Origin: Clostridium saccharoperbutylacetonicum N1-4(HMT)
GTDB taxonomy: Bacteria > Bacillota > Clostridia > Clostridiales > Clostridiaceae
NCBI RefSeq assembly: GCF_000340885.1
Contig: NC_020291.1
Coordinates: forward strand, 4,711,001-4,775,000
Length of the DNA stretch: 64,000 nucleotides
Direction of reading: 5' to 3'
Positions within the stretch are counted from its first letter, which is position 1. Each line of letters opens with the position of its first letter. The notes under the pieces are model-generated. The model was not told where the DNA came from. It saw nothing but the letters and a program-made list of their open reading frames with translations, and searched no databases. The position numbers and the translations under genes were made by a program. Positions 27,433 through 37,202 of this stretch are shown in pieces.

Positions 27433-27522
27433 ATTTCCTCCTAAAAAATTATCTCATTTTTCTAAAATCACTTAATTTTATTATACTACTACATCAACTA
27501 TATATTTTACACTAACCTGTGA

Positions 27523-28758
27523 TTATAACCCTCTTATTTTTTTCACAAAAAGCAAAGGAATCATAAGAAGAATTATAATCCCACCACAAGCTGCAAACCC
27601 TACTCTTGCATTAAAATGTTCAGCAAACAACCCAGCATAAAGATTACCAAAAGGTGTTGATCCTGCAAATACTAAAGTATATACACTCATTACTCTGCCT
27701 CGATATTCATTTTTCGAGTTAAGCTGCAGAGTTGAATTAGCACTAGAAGTGAAACATATAAAAAAGAAACCTGTTAAAGCTAAAAAAATTCCTGTTAATA
27801 AATATATATTAGTATAACCAGTAGCAATTAATAGCATAGCTACTATTAATGGTACAAAATAAATTATAAACTTTTTAGGACCCGACTTACTTAAAGCAGC
27901 TACACACATAGCGCCCAAAAATGATCCAAATCCCATAAAGGACATTAATAGACCAAAACCAGCTTCTCCTTGATTTAAAATCTCCTTTGCAAAAACAGGA
28001 ACAAGTACATTAAAATTTGGTACAAAGGTACCTACTATGGCTAAAATTAATATTGTATGTAACAAAACCTTTTTTCTATAAATATATTTTAATCCATCTT
28101 TAATTTCCGCTAAAATTCTAGTTTCCTTATTCTCTCCTCTTTTTACTACATTTATTTTTATAAAAAACAAACCAACTACAACTGCTGCAAAGCTAATTGA
28201 ATTTGCAAAAAAGCAAACTGCTATTCCAGCATATCCCATTACTATTCCAGCAATAGCTGGTCCTACAATTCTTGCTAGATTAAATACCATTGAATTTAAA
28301 GCAATAGCATTCATTAAATCTTCTTTACCTACAAGTTCTATAATTATAGATTGACGCGAAGGCATATCAATTGTATTAACTATTCCAAGCATTGTAGCCA
28401 TAATCAAAATATGCCAATATTGAATTTTCCCTGTCCATACCAAAATTGCTAGTACTAATGTAATAACAAGAGATGCAGTTTGAGTAAACAACAAAATTTT
28501 CTTTTTTGAAAATTTATCAATTATAACTCCTGCAAATAGTGAAAAAATTAGCATTGGCGTAAATTGTACTATTCCAATTAAACTTAGTAAAAAAGGTGAA
28601 TTAGTTAAGGTATATGCCAACCATGGCTGGGCTATATTTTGCATCCAAGTACCTATTAATGACACACACATACCTATCCAATAATATCTAAAATTCTTAT
28701 GTTTCAATGCTGTAAATGGATTATTAAATCTATTTTTAAAGTCATTAGTTATATTCAT
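27523..28758 (-). CDS. MFS transporter (MFS_3, EntS-like)
   Basis: 411 residues, 12 predicted helices. FRYYWIGMCVSLIGTWMQNIAQPWLAYTLT and the loop motif FAGVIIDKFSKKKILLFTQ (GxxxDRxxRR-like) belong to the EntS/YxaM-type MFS exporters. Later segments include DMPSRQSIIIELVGKEDLMNAIALNS and ANSTLQLNSKNEYRGRVMSVY. Export of a small molecule is the usual role; the substrate is unknown. It lies upstream of gntR with a 90-base gap. Confidence 0.87.
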   Translation of the reverse strand: MNITNDFKNRFNNPFTALKHKNFRYYWIGMCVSLIGTWMQNIAQPWLAYTLTNSPFLLSLIGIVQFTPMLIFSLFAGVIIDKFSKKKILLFTQTASLVITLVLAILVWTGKIQYWHILIMATMLGIVNTIDMPSRQSIIIELVGKEDLMNAIALNSMVFNLARIVGPAIAGIVMGYAGIAVCFFANSISFAAVVVGLFFIKINVVKRGENKETRILAEIKDGLKYIYRKKVLLHTILILAIVGTFVPNFNVLVPVFAKEILNQGEAGFGLLMSFMGFGSFLGAMCVAALSKSGPKKFIIYFVPLIVAMLLIATGYTNIYLLTGIFLALTGFFFICFTSSANSTLQLNSKNEYRGRVMSVYTLVFAGSTPFGNLYAGLFAEHFNARVGFAACGGIIILLMIPLLFVKKIRGL

Positions 28759-28879
28759 CTATATTCTCTCTTTCTTCTGGATATAAATACATAAATTAAA
28801 ACATTAGCAATCAATTTTTACTTTTATGCCTAATTTCTACATATATAGATTATACACTATTTTTAATAATAAATGAAAA

Positions 28880-28920
28880 TGAGATGCCTAAGAATTTTTT
28901 TATCATTCTAAGGCATCTCA
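28880..28920 (-). terminator. Terminator of the APC permease gene
   Basis: TGAGATGCCTAAGAAT (28880-28895) pairs with ATTCTAAGGCATCTCA (28905-28920) with one mismatch, 17 bases beyond the permease stop. The following T-run is poor. Confidence 0.6.
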
Positions 28921-28936
28921 TCATAACTCAACTATT

Positions 28937-30337
28937 TTAACTATTTTTTTTAGCAAGATAAGGCATAATTAAGCCTAAACCAAGCAATACAAATGGTGTT
29001 ATTATATTTAGTGATAATTGGAATGTATCAGTTGAATACATTCCGCCAAGACATGCAAAAGCAGTGAAAGCAAAACACCATGCTCCAAATATCATTCCTA
29101 TTGTTCTATTTTTAATAAAATGATATTCTGATTTAAATTTGTCTCCTGCCTTTTTAAGTGCAACATATGCAATAAATACCCATAAATAACGAAGAGGCAT
29201 ACATACTGCATTTAACTTAACTAACCATTTAACTAGTGCGTCAACATCTTTAATACCAATAGCTGGTACAATTATTAATATTGAAACTATAACTAAAATA
29301 AGTTTATGACCATTAATATATGCTCCATACTTATTCTTCTTAAACATCTTTTCTGGAATGAAATTTCTATCACCACTATCAAGTAACATACGTAAAGGCG
29401 CATCTACTGATATAATTAATACAGCAAATTGTCCAATCATATTTGTAACAGCATAAATAACTACAAATAAATTTCCAAGATGATAATATTCTCCCAGCTT
29501 TTGGAATGCATAATATGCTCCATTTGTCATTAAGTCCTTGGGAACATTGTTTGAATCAAACATCATACCTAGTGAAATAGTACCTAAAATAGCACATACA
29601 GCAACCATAATTGCAAGTGCAATCATCCCTTTTGAAAACCCTTTTTCAGGATCTTCCATTTGGTTAACATAAGGTGATATCTTTTCACAACCACCAACTG
29701 CAAAAACTAAAATAGATAAGCTTGTAAAAAACTTCAAATCAAATGTTGGCATAAAAGTATTTATTGACCAATCAATAGAATTTAAATGCGCATCTGTAAT
29801 TGCAGGTGCCGCTATCATTAAAACAATAAATAAAATTGACATTACAAACATAGATGTTCCTGCAAGTGCAGCCAATTTTTTTAATGGATTTAATCCCTTT
29901 GATGCAATATATAGACCAATTATAAATATTACTAAACATGCTAGTTGCATTAATTTAGGATCCATACTACTAATTCTCTTATCTTGGAATATAGCCCAGC
30001 TTGTTGCAATCATAAAACCTGATGGCTTTTGTGAAATATAAGGCATATGTACTACCCAGTATGTCCATCCTGCGTAATAAGCAATTTTAGGTCCTATTGT
30101 TTCATTAATCCACGAACTAACTCCGCCTCCATATTCTTTAAATGCAGATCCTAATTCTCCTACCATCAAAGCATATGGTACAAAATAAATAACAAAAATT
30201 AAAATCCAAGAAACTATCGATTTAAGACCATTATACTCTGAAAATCCATTGATAACGTTTCCAAATCCCCACACTGTTGAAAACGCCATAAACGCTAAGG
30301 TATACCATAGAATCTTTTTATCATTTCTTTCTGACAT
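28937..30337 (-). CDS. APC-superfamily amino acid permease
   Basis: 466 residues, about 12 helices. The first helix (MAFSTVWGFGNVINGFSEYNGL) has the unwound GxGN-like break typical of APC amino-acid transporters. SYxxEYGGGVSSWI-like sequence follows (GSAFKEYGGGVSSWINETIG), and helix 6 has AVGGCEKISPYVNQMEDPEKGFSKG. It belongs near the YjeM/GadC-like glutamate or amino-acid antiporters, but the substrate cannot be fixed. It is monocistronic with its own terminator. Confidence 0.85.
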   Translation of the reverse strand: MSERNDKKILWYTLAFMAFSTVWGFGNVINGFSEYNGLKSIVSWILIFVIYFVPYALMVGELGSAFKEYGGGVSSWINETIGPKIAYYAGWTYWVVHMPYISQKPSGFMIATSWAIFQDKRISSMDPKLMQLACLVIFIIGLYIASKGLNPLKKLAALAGTSMFVMSILFIVLMIAAPAITDAHLNSIDWSINTFMPTFDLKFFTSLSILVFAVGGCEKISPYVNQMEDPEKGFSKGMIALAIMVAVCAILGTISLGMMFDSNNVPKDLMTNGAYYAFQKLGEYYHLGNLFVVIYAVTNMIGQFAVLIISVDAPLRMLLDSGDRNFIPEKMFKKNKYGAYINGHKLILVIVSILIIVPAIGIKDVDALVKWLVKLNAVCMPLRYLWVFIAYVALKKAGDKFKSEYHFIKNRTIGMIFGAWCFAFTAFACLGGMYSTDTFQLSLNIITPFVLLGLGLIMPYLAKKNS

Positions 30338-30436
30338 TTTTTCTTTTCTCCCATCTTTAAATATTTAATATTTATATTAAAATAATATAATATATAATTG
30401 TATTTGTATACATGTTCGACAAAACTAGACTTCAAT

Positions 30437-30454
30437 TTGTTATTAATATAACAA
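30437..30454 (-). promoter_or_regulatory. Rex-like inverted repeat upstream of permease
   Basis: TTGTTATTAATATAACAA differs from the Rex consensus TTGTTAA-N4-TTAACAA at two symmetric positions. It lies about 100 bases before the permease start. It may equally be a chance AT-rich palindrome. Confidence 0.3.
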
Positions 30455-30573
30455 TTCAGAACTCCTACCATTTATTATTTGAATTTTATTCAGATTAAAA
30501 TGAAAATAATAGTATCATACTGTAAAATATCAATAAAACATTTTCATTTTCGCTATTTGTAACTATAAAAATA

Positions 30574-30618
30574 AAAACATAGGTCACGCAGAAAATCCAT
30601 CCACATGACCTATGTTTT
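30574..30618 (-). terminator. Terminator of the repeat-protein gene
   Basis: AAAACATAGGTCA (30574-30586) pairs perfectly with TGACCTATGTTTT (30606-30618), 12 bases after the stop. The pairing A/T tract makes it bidirectional. Confidence 0.7.
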
Positions 30619-30629
30619 ATTTATGATTT

Positions 30630-31535
30630 TTATACTGTTCCATTTGTTGATTTTACTGTTTTATTAGCTTTAGCTGCTTCCCTAGCTTCTTTTAGCTTTG
30701 CTCTTGCATCTTTGTTATTAAGCCCTGTAACATCAACTCCAAGCTTTGCTGCTCTTGCTTCTATTATTTTAGTAGCTAATTGTTCATTTGTAAGTCCAGT
30801 AGTGTCAATTCCTAATTTTGTTGCTTCTGCAGTAAGCTTTTGAGTGTTTTCTTCTTTTTTTGTACCACGAACTTCTTTTATTTTTGCTTTTATTTGATCA
30901 CTTGTTAATCCTGTAGTATCTATTCCCAACTTTGTTGCTTCTGCTTGTCTTATTTTATCTCTTGCTTGATCATTTGTTAGACCTGTTATGTCTACTCCCA
31001 ATTTTGTTGCTTCTTGAGCAAGTCTTTCAGCAGCTTTAGCTTCACGCGCCTGCTTCATTTTAGCTAATGCATCTTCCTTAGATAAACCAGTTATATCAAC
31101 TCCTAATTTAGCTGCCTCCGCTTGCATTACTTTATCTCTTGCTTGTTCATTAGTTAAACCTGTTATATCCACGCCTAACTTTGCCGCTATTTTAGAAAGT
31201 CGCGCTGCTGCATTAGCTTCACGTACTTCCTTAATTTTTGCATTTATTTGATCCTTTGTTAGGCCGGTAATATCTATGCCTAATTTAGCAGCTTCTGCTT
31301 GTCTTATTTTATCTCTTGCTTGTTCATTAGTTAAACCTGTTATATCCACGCCTAACTTTTCTGCCCTTTGTGTAAGCCTTTGAAGAATTTCCTCTTGTGT
31401 TAATTGTTTTGTTTGTGTTTGCACTGTAGTAGTTGTTTGAGTTGCTGCAACAGAATCATCTGCAAATGCAGGCACCATACTTGTCATCCCAATTATAGCT
31501 GCAATTGCAATTCCTAAAATTTTATTCTTTTTCAT
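30630..31535 (-). CDS. Secreted protein of eight degenerate KLGVDITGL repeats
   Basis: 301 residues. A signal peptide (residues 1 to about 25, ending MVPAFADD) is followed by a Gln/Thr-rich linker and eight copies of a unit with the core (A/T)KLG(V/I)D(I/T/V)TGL(T/S/N). The units alternate short (about 24 residues, ending in QARDKIRQAEA-like sequence) and long (about 33-38 residues, ending in a Lys/Ala helix), as if a two-unit block of about 57 residues was amplified four times. There is no anchor motif. A two-component system lies directly upstream on the same strand. Cell-wall or surface function is inferred; the family is not recognised. Confidence 0.85.
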   Translation of the reverse strand: MKKNKILGIAIAAIIGMTSMVPAFADDSVAATQTTTTVQTQTKQLTQEEILQRLTQRAEKLGVDITGLTNEQARDKIRQAEAAKLGIDITGLTKDQINAKIKEVREANAAARLSKIAAKLGVDITGLTNEQARDKVMQAEAAKLGVDITGLSKEDALAKMKQAREAKAAERLAQEATKLGVDITGLTNDQARDKIRQAEATKLGIDTTGLTSDQIKAKIKEVRGTKKEENTQKLTAEATKLGIDTTGLTNEQLATKIIEARAAKLGVDVTGLNNKDARAKLKEAREAAKANKTVKSTNGTV

Positions 31536-31655
31536 ATTAATCCTCTCCTTAACCTACTTATTTTCCAATAAAAAAATGTATTTGTAATTCAGTAATAACT
31601 GTTTACAAATACATAATAAAATCCTTTTGTGAAATTTATGTGAAATATAATTGTA

Positions 31656-33062
31656 TTAACTTGGTATTTCTATAGAAAATTTTACACCACCATCAATATT
31701 TTCTACGCTAGCTGCACCCTCATGAAGTTCAGCTATTAATTTAACTATAGATAATCCAATCCCATGCCCCCCATATTTTCTTGACCTTGCTTTATCTATT
31801 CTATAACAAACATCCCATATCTTATTTATTTCTTCTAAAGGTATATACTCACCAGTGTTAGCAACACTAATCGCAACCCCTTCTTTGCCATTTTCCACAT
31901 TGATATCAATCACTTTTTTATCACTTACATGATCAATAGCATTTGTTATATAATTATTTAAAGCTTTTTCAAGCATATCCATATCCGCAGATATAATAAA
32001 ATCATCTATACATTCCAAATTTAAACTAATATTTTTTTCCGCAAATACAGGTGTAAATCTCTCAATTATTCTTGATAACAACGCTTTAATATTAAAGGCT
32101 GTAATATTTAATTTAATCATACCACCTTCCATCATAGAATAATTCAGAAGTTCCTTTACTAATTTATCCATCCTATCGCATTCTTCAACTAGAATTGTGC
32201 AATATTTAGCCATCTTTTCTTTATCTTCAACCACTCCATATTTTAATCCTTCTGCATATCCTTTAATTATTCCTATTGGAGTTTTAAGTTCATGGGACAT
32301 ATTTCTAATAAGTTCTTGTTTGCTATTTATATCCCGTTTTAACTCGTTAATGCTACAATTTAATTTATCAGAAATTTTGTTTATGCTATTCCCTAATCTA
32401 CCAATCTCATCTTCCGAATTAGTTTTTATCACTTTATCGAATTGAAGATTTGAAATACTTTCCGCTACATTACTCATTTCTATAATTGGCTTTGTTATCT
32501 TATTAGAAAAAACAAGTACGATTACAGCTCCAATGAAAATAATTATTATTCCTGCAATAATAAAAAACTCATTTGCAATTACTACACTTTGGTGGATACT
32601 TCGAACAGACTTTGTTAAAATAATAAACTCATCATCATTTATTCTTGAAAAAAACACCAATCGAGTATTTTGATCATTCTCTTTTTCAGCTATATAATAT
32701 ACATACTTCTTTGCATTTTTTTTATCATTAGCTAAAATCTCTTTTTGTACTTGCTTTGATAATCTTTTTTCTTCTTCCGAAGTTTTTTTCCTAACTGAAT
32801 TGTATTTTATATTAAAGTTCTTATCAGTGATTATCGTATTTATATTTTCTATATTTTGTACCATATCAGCATATTCAAATTCACTACCAGCACTACTGAT
32901 ATATTCATCCTTTATTTTTTCGCTTACCGACACTAATATTCCTTTATTTTTATAAACATAATATGACTCTAAAAATAAAGAATTTAATATTATTCCACCT
33001 GCAATCAGAGAAATCATTAACCCTAAGAATATGCAAAAAAGTTTTGTTTTAATAGTCTTCAT
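31656..33062 (-). CDS. Sensor histidine kinase
   Basis: 468 residues. Two membrane helices (about 8-30 and 161-186) enclose an extracytoplasmic sensor of about 130 residues. A HAMP linker, HisKA with phospho-acceptor His257 (NMSHELKTPIGIIKGYAEG) and an HATPase domain (NYITNAIDH, GGHGIGLSIVKLI) follow. The ATG at 33062 is supported by GAGGTGGAAGAG and overlaps the end of the response-regulator gene by 14 bases, so the two are translationally coupled. The signal is unknown; the cell-envelope genes on both sides suggest an envelope cue. Confidence 0.93.
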   Translation of the reverse strand: MKTIKTKLFCIFLGLMISLIAGGIILNSLFLESYYVYKNKGILVSVSEKIKDEYISSAGSEFEYADMVQNIENINTIITDKNFNIKYNSVRKKTSEEEKRLSKQVQKEILANDKKNAKKYVYYIAEKENDQNTRLVFFSRINDDEFIILTKSVRSIHQSVVIANEFFIIAGIIIIFIGAVIVLVFSNKITKPIIEMSNVAESISNLQFDKVIKTNSEDEIGRLGNSINKISDKLNCSINELKRDINSKQELIRNMSHELKTPIGIIKGYAEGLKYGVVEDKEKMAKYCTILVEECDRMDKLVKELLNYSMMEGGMIKLNITAFNIKALLSRIIERFTPVFAEKNISLNLECIDDFIISADMDMLEKALNNYITNAIDHVSDKKVIDINVENGKEGVAISVANTGEYIPLEEINKIWDVCYRIDKARSRKYGGHGIGLSIVKLIAELHEGAASVENIDGGVKFSIEIPS

Positions 33063-33735
33063 TCTCTTCCACCTCAAACATATAACCACTGCCTCTTACT
33101 GTTTTTATGTAATTTCCTTGGAGCAATAACTTAGCTCTTAAAGTTTTGATATGAGTATCTATAGTTCTGACATCTCCCTCAAAATCATATCCCCATATTT
33201 TATCTAATATTTGATCTCTTGATAATACAGTGTTCATATTCTTAATAAAATAAATAAGAAGATTGTATTCTTTTGGATTTAATTTAATATCTACATCATC
33301 TATTACAACTTTATGAGTTCCTTGATTTATTTTTATTTTGCCAACATTTAATTCATTTGAAACTTCCCTCTTTATTTTTTTAGCTTGATTATTTAGACGA
33401 GCAACAAATACCTCATAGCCAAAAGGCTTTCCAATATATTCATCTGCTCCATTTTTAAGTCCTAAAACTTCATGTTTTTCATCTCCTAAAGCTGTAAGCA
33501 TAAGTACTGGTGCATCTGAATGTTCTCTTATTTCTTTAAGCACTTCCCATCCATCATAAACAGGCATCATTACATCTAGAATAACTAAATCAATATCATT
33601 TCTACTGAAAAAAATATCAATTGCTTCTTGACCATCACACGCTTCCACTGGTGTATATCCTTCTTTTTTTACTATATCACAAACAAGATCTCTAAAAACA
33701 TTATCATCTTCTGCTATTAGAACTTTAATCCCCAT
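33049..33735 (-). CDS. OmpR-family response regulator
   Basis: 228 residues. The receiver domain has acidic pocket D10/D11, phospho-acceptor D54 in LVILDVMMPVYDGW, and the Thr and Lys of LMLTALG and GKPFGYEVF. The C-terminal winged helix has LNPKEYNLLIYFIKNMNTVLSRDQILDKIWG and ends VRGSGYMFE. The ATG at 33735 follows GGAGGGTGAAGAT; the upstream in-frame ATG would add 15 unconserved residues. It pairs with the kinase that overlaps its 3' end. Confidence 0.94.
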   Translation of the reverse strand: MGIKVLIAEDDNVFRDLVCDIVKKEGYTPVEACDGQEAIDIFFSRNDIDLVILDVMMPVYDGWEVLKEIREHSDAPVLMLTALGDEKHEVLGLKNGADEYIGKPFGYEVFVARLNNQAKKIKREVSNELNVGKIKINQGTHKVVIDDVDIKLNPKEYNLLIYFIKNMNTVLSRDQILDKIWGYDFEGDVRTIDTHIKTLRAKLLLQGNYIKTVRGSGYMFEVEENEDY

Positions 33736-33772
33736 ATCTTCACCCTCCAAAAATTCCATTTTAAACAAAAAT

Positions 33773-33806
33773 AAAAGCAAGTTTATGAATTTTCTAAACC
33801 TGCTTT
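33773..33806 (-). terminator. Terminator of the L,D-transpeptidase gene
   Basis: AAAAGCAAGTTTA pairs with TAAACCTGCTTTT (one wobble on the sense strand). TTTTATTTTTG follows on the minus strand. Confidence 0.7.
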
Positions 33807-33884
33807 TATTTTAACACATCTATTTTTACATCTACTATTAAATTGTCTTATAAATCCATAAATAAATATAAATTAAATAATACC

Positions 33885-35273
33885 TTATTCATTATATACT
33901 ACAATTGGAGTTCCAGCCTCTATATTTGCAAATATTGTTTGAGCTAAATTATAAGGACAATTTACACATCCATGGGAACCACTTGCTAAGTATATCTGTT
34001 TACCGAATTCTGATCTCCAACTTGCATCGTGAAGTCCAACATTTCCATTAAAAGGCATCCAATAATCCACTGGTGATGAATAATCCTCTCCTTTTAATGT
34101 TGCATTTTTTTCTTTATAATTTAAAACATAAGTTCCAATTGGTGTTCCTGTATTATTGCTTACATTTCCTGTAACAACATCTCCGTCTACTACAAGGGAA
34201 CCATTCTTATAAAACCATACATGTTGTTTAGTTAAATTAACTTCAACATATGTATTTCCAACATCATTACTACCTGTTACTGCTGCTTTTTGAGCATATG
34301 CAGGTTCCTTTGTCACATCTTGTCCACCTTTAATTGCTTCAATTAAATCTTTAGTTTCCTGAGATTTATTAACAATCCATCCATAATTACCACCACTAAC
34401 TTGAACTGTTTTATTTGAAGCTGTCACAAAATCTCTAGTATTACCAAAAGTATTAAAGATACTAGCTATTTTATTTACATATCTCTTTACTTTATCCTCG
34501 TTAAATGTAACCTCCATATTTTCATTCACGCTAAGCCAATCATGTATTGTTGAACCATCTAATATCTCAGTTTTTCCATTAGACTTGTATGTAATTTTCA
34601 AATTTACATACTTATCCATTATACTTTTAGCATCAGCTACTTCCTGTGACTTTGCGTTATATTTAGGATTTTCATAGGAATTACTTGAAGATAAATCTAA
34701 AGATGCTTTTCCATTAACTATTGCATCTGCAACACTATGATGCAATGCTTCTTTATTTATTTTATTTCCAGCAACTTCTTCTACTATTTCATAACTTCCG
34801 TTGTTATATTTTAAACTAGCATTTTGAGGATTAGTTGTTTTTTTATTAGTAACACATTTAAGATTATCAATAGCTTTATTAAGCAAATTTTCATCATAAG
34901 TTATTACTTTATCAGCTTCTGCATTATCTTTTTTAAATAATGTAGAAGGCCACGCAAAAGAATTCTGTTTATCTTTTAACTCCTTAATCTTCTCATCATC
35001 ATATTTCAAGCCAATATCAGTACCTTTGATTTGTTCTTTTTCATCTCCCTTCTCTTGTAATTCTAATGTGTATTTTTGCATTTGTGATGATAATTCACCT
35101 TCAGCATCTTCAACAGTTTTACCCCCAACATTAACGCCGTTAATTTTAGTTCCAAAATGAAAATGATTCGCGGAATATAAGGACATACCTAAATACGCAG
35201 CAGCTAATGTACTTACAGCTATTACAACACTTGGTAGAACTCTGCTACGACTACTATTTCTTTTTCTTCTCAT
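33885..35273 (-). CDS. L,D-transpeptidase (YkuD) with peptidoglycan-binding region
   Basis: 462 residues. An N-terminal anchor (about 10-30) and two PG_binding_4-like repeats (about 40-310: GTKINGVNVGGKTVEDAEGEL and a later copy) precede the YkuD catalytic domain (about 340-460). The active-site motif is SGSHGCVNCPYN, with the nucleophilic Cys after HG and an upstream His in VGLHDASWR. It makes 3-3 cross-links in peptidoglycan. It is monocistronic with a terminator and lies directly upstream of the two-component system. Confidence 0.93.
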   Translation of the reverse strand: MRRKRNSSRSRVLPSVVIAVSTLAAAYLGMSLYSANHFHFGTKINGVNVGGKTVEDAEGELSSQMQKYTLELQEKGDEKEQIKGTDIGLKYDDEKIKELKDKQNSFAWPSTLFKKDNAEADKVITYDENLLNKAIDNLKCVTNKKTTNPQNASLKYNNGSYEIVEEVAGNKINKEALHHSVADAIVNGKASLDLSSSNSYENPKYNAKSQEVADAKSIMDKYVNLKITYKSNGKTEILDGSTIHDWLSVNENMEVTFNEDKVKRYVNKIASIFNTFGNTRDFVTASNKTVQVSGGNYGWIVNKSQETKDLIEAIKGGQDVTKEPAYAQKAAVTGSNDVGNTYVEVNLTKQHVWFYKNGSLVVDGDVVTGNVSNNTGTPIGTYVLNYKEKNATLKGEDYSSPVDYWMPFNGNVGLHDASWRSEFGKQIYLASGSHGCVNCPYNLAQTIFANIEAGTPIVVYNE

Positions 35274-35390
35274 GATGCTTACTCCCTTCCTCTGATATTA
35301 TACTAAAAAATTCAATTTAATAATATATGTTTTTTCTCCAAAAAAAGCCCGCCTAAAATAAAAATCCCCCTTCAAATTTCTTCTTTCTTC

Positions 35391-37103
35391 TCATATCATA
35401 CTTTTACAATATTCTGCTATAGAGTTTGCAGCATTCATAGCAGATAATATAGATCCTTGTATCCATCCATGCGTCAAAGAAACGTGTTCTCCAGCGAAAT
35501 AAACTCTATTCTCATATTCTGGTTTTTCTATTGCGTAAGAAAAAAGTTGCTGTTGCTCAGGATAAAAGTAACAAAATGCTCCATAAAAACCTTTTTCTTT
35601 ATTCCAATCAACAGTTTTATAATCAATCACTATGGGATCAAGATATCCTTTTTTGAGCCCATGAACTTTTTCAACTTGCCGCTTTATTTCATAAATTCTA
35701 TCATTATCATCTAAATTACCTAAGCGTATTGCATCTAAATTAATATTATATGATGCCAATAATACTCCTGCAGATCTATTTAAATTGCTTTTTCTATTTT
35801 CTAAAGCACGTTTTTGATTTATATTTCCGGAATGATTTGGATACCATATTGTTTGAATTGGCAAATCCGTACTTGATCCTCCTCCGATTATTCTTTCATT
35901 TGCTGAACCTTCTTCCCAAAAGCGCTTCCTACATAGAAATACAGTCTTTTGAGATGATGTATAAAAAACTTCCTTTATTGACTGCATCTTTTCTGTACTA
36001 AACATAGGATCAATGTTTACATTCCTAAGACTAGAGAAAGGAATCGAACAAATTACAAAATCAAAATTTTCTTTAAATATTTCTAAGTTTTTTTCATCCC
36101 TGTATTCAAGGCATACTTTATTCAATCCATCAAATTTATGTATACCTATTATCGTTTTTCCTCTCTTAAAAGTGACTTTTCCTAAACTATTTTCATCAAT
36201 ATTAACATATTCCTTTGGCTCAGTAGATAATAAGGATTTATACGAAGCTAAAGGTAATTTAATGAAGCCACCTTCAATTTCATATCTATAGGCATAATCT
36301 AGTGTATACTCTTCAATTAAATTTTCAGAATAACTATTATAATAAAAACAGCCAAGAAATGGTGCTATTCCCGAAATCAATTCTATTGCACCTTCACTTA
36401 ACCCCATTTTTTCCATTACTCTCCTTATACCATATCTACCAACATATTTGATTGTCATAGAATATTCTTTTTTTATTTCTAATAACTCTTTTCTTATATT
36501 TGGACTAATTTTATATAAATTACTAGTTAAAGCATATTCAATCAATTTTTGCCATGGAGTATTTCTTTCTTTAGGAGTCAACTTAAATTCAGGATAAATA
36601 TTTTCCATAACACTTTTACCTTGAGCATCATTCCTAGCTCTCTTATTTCGTATATAAATAAATGCATTTTCGTTATTTTGAATAAAAGGTCTTGTTTTTA
36701 ATTTAAAAAGATTTATATAATGCCACACAGATTCATGAGATATTGGCAACCGCATTGCACCAAGTTCTCCATAATACCTTTTATCTTTATCAAAATAATG
36801 CGTATAAATTCTTCCTCCTATACGATTTTTTTCTGTTTCAAAGATAGTAATATTAAAGCCTAGTTTTCTAAGTTCAAATGCTGACGTAAGTCCTGCAATA
36901 CCTGCACCTATTATTCCAACTTTAATATCTTTACAACTACCTGGATTTAAAATTGATGTAATTTCTTTAGGTGGACCAAGTAATTTAATTATATTATCGA
37001 AATCCTCAAGTCTATTTACTTTCTCTAATGTCATTCTTAACATTTTATGTCTCTCTTCATTTGTTGGATTATCTGGCTGTATAAAATTCATATCTTTAGC
37101 CAA
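35391..37103 (-). CDS. Flavin amine oxidase (L-amino-acid-oxidase-like)
   Basis: 570 residues. FAD is bound by GIIGAGIAGLTSAFELRKLGFNITIFE (about 62-90) and RIGGRIYTHYF. GELGAMRLP is the substrate-site signature of L-amino-acid oxidases and tryptophan monooxygenase. The C-terminal FAD motif is VYFAGEHVSLTHGWIQGSILSAMNAA. The start is TTG at 37103 with AAGGAG ten bases ahead; the ATG four codons later is too far from it. An oxygen-using oxidase is unexpected in a strict anaerobe, so the acceptor may differ. It is monocistronic. Confidence 0.87.
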   Translation of the reverse strand: MAKDMNFIQPDNPTNEERHKMLRMTLEKVNRLEDFDNIIKLLGPPKEITSILNPGSCKDIKVGIIGAGIAGLTSAFELRKLGFNITIFETEKNRIGGRIYTHYFDKDKRYYGELGAMRLPISHESVWHYINLFKLKTRPFIQNNENAFIYIRNKRARNDAQGKSVMENIYPEFKLTPKERNTPWQKLIEYALTSNLYKISPNIRKELLEIKKEYSMTIKYVGRYGIRRVMEKMGLSEGAIELISGIAPFLGCFYYNSYSENLIEEYTLDYAYRYEIEGGFIKLPLASYKSLLSTEPKEYVNIDENSLGKVTFKRGKTIIGIHKFDGLNKVCLEYRDEKNLEIFKENFDFVICSIPFSSLRNVNIDPMFSTEKMQSIKEVFYTSSQKTVFLCRKRFWEEGSANERIIGGGSSTDLPIQTIWYPNHSGNINQKRALENRKSNLNRSAGVLLASYNINLDAIRLGNLDDNDRIYEIKRQVEKVHGLKKGYLDPIVIDYKTVDWNKEKGFYGAFCYFYPEQQQLFSYAIEKPEYENRVYFAGEHVSLTHGWIQGSILSAMNAANSIAEYCKSMI

Positions 37104-37202
37104 ATAATTTCAACTCCTTACAACATCATTTCTAGTATAAATATATTATTAAAATGTAAGGAAAATACTATTCTTTTATTATTACCTAATCATTAATCAT
37201 AT

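Noticed and set aside
30650-31400. Regularly spaced DNA repeats resembling a CRISPR array
   Set aside because: The repeats are in frame, encode the KLGVDITGL units of a secreted protein, and have no unique spacers or cas genes nearby.
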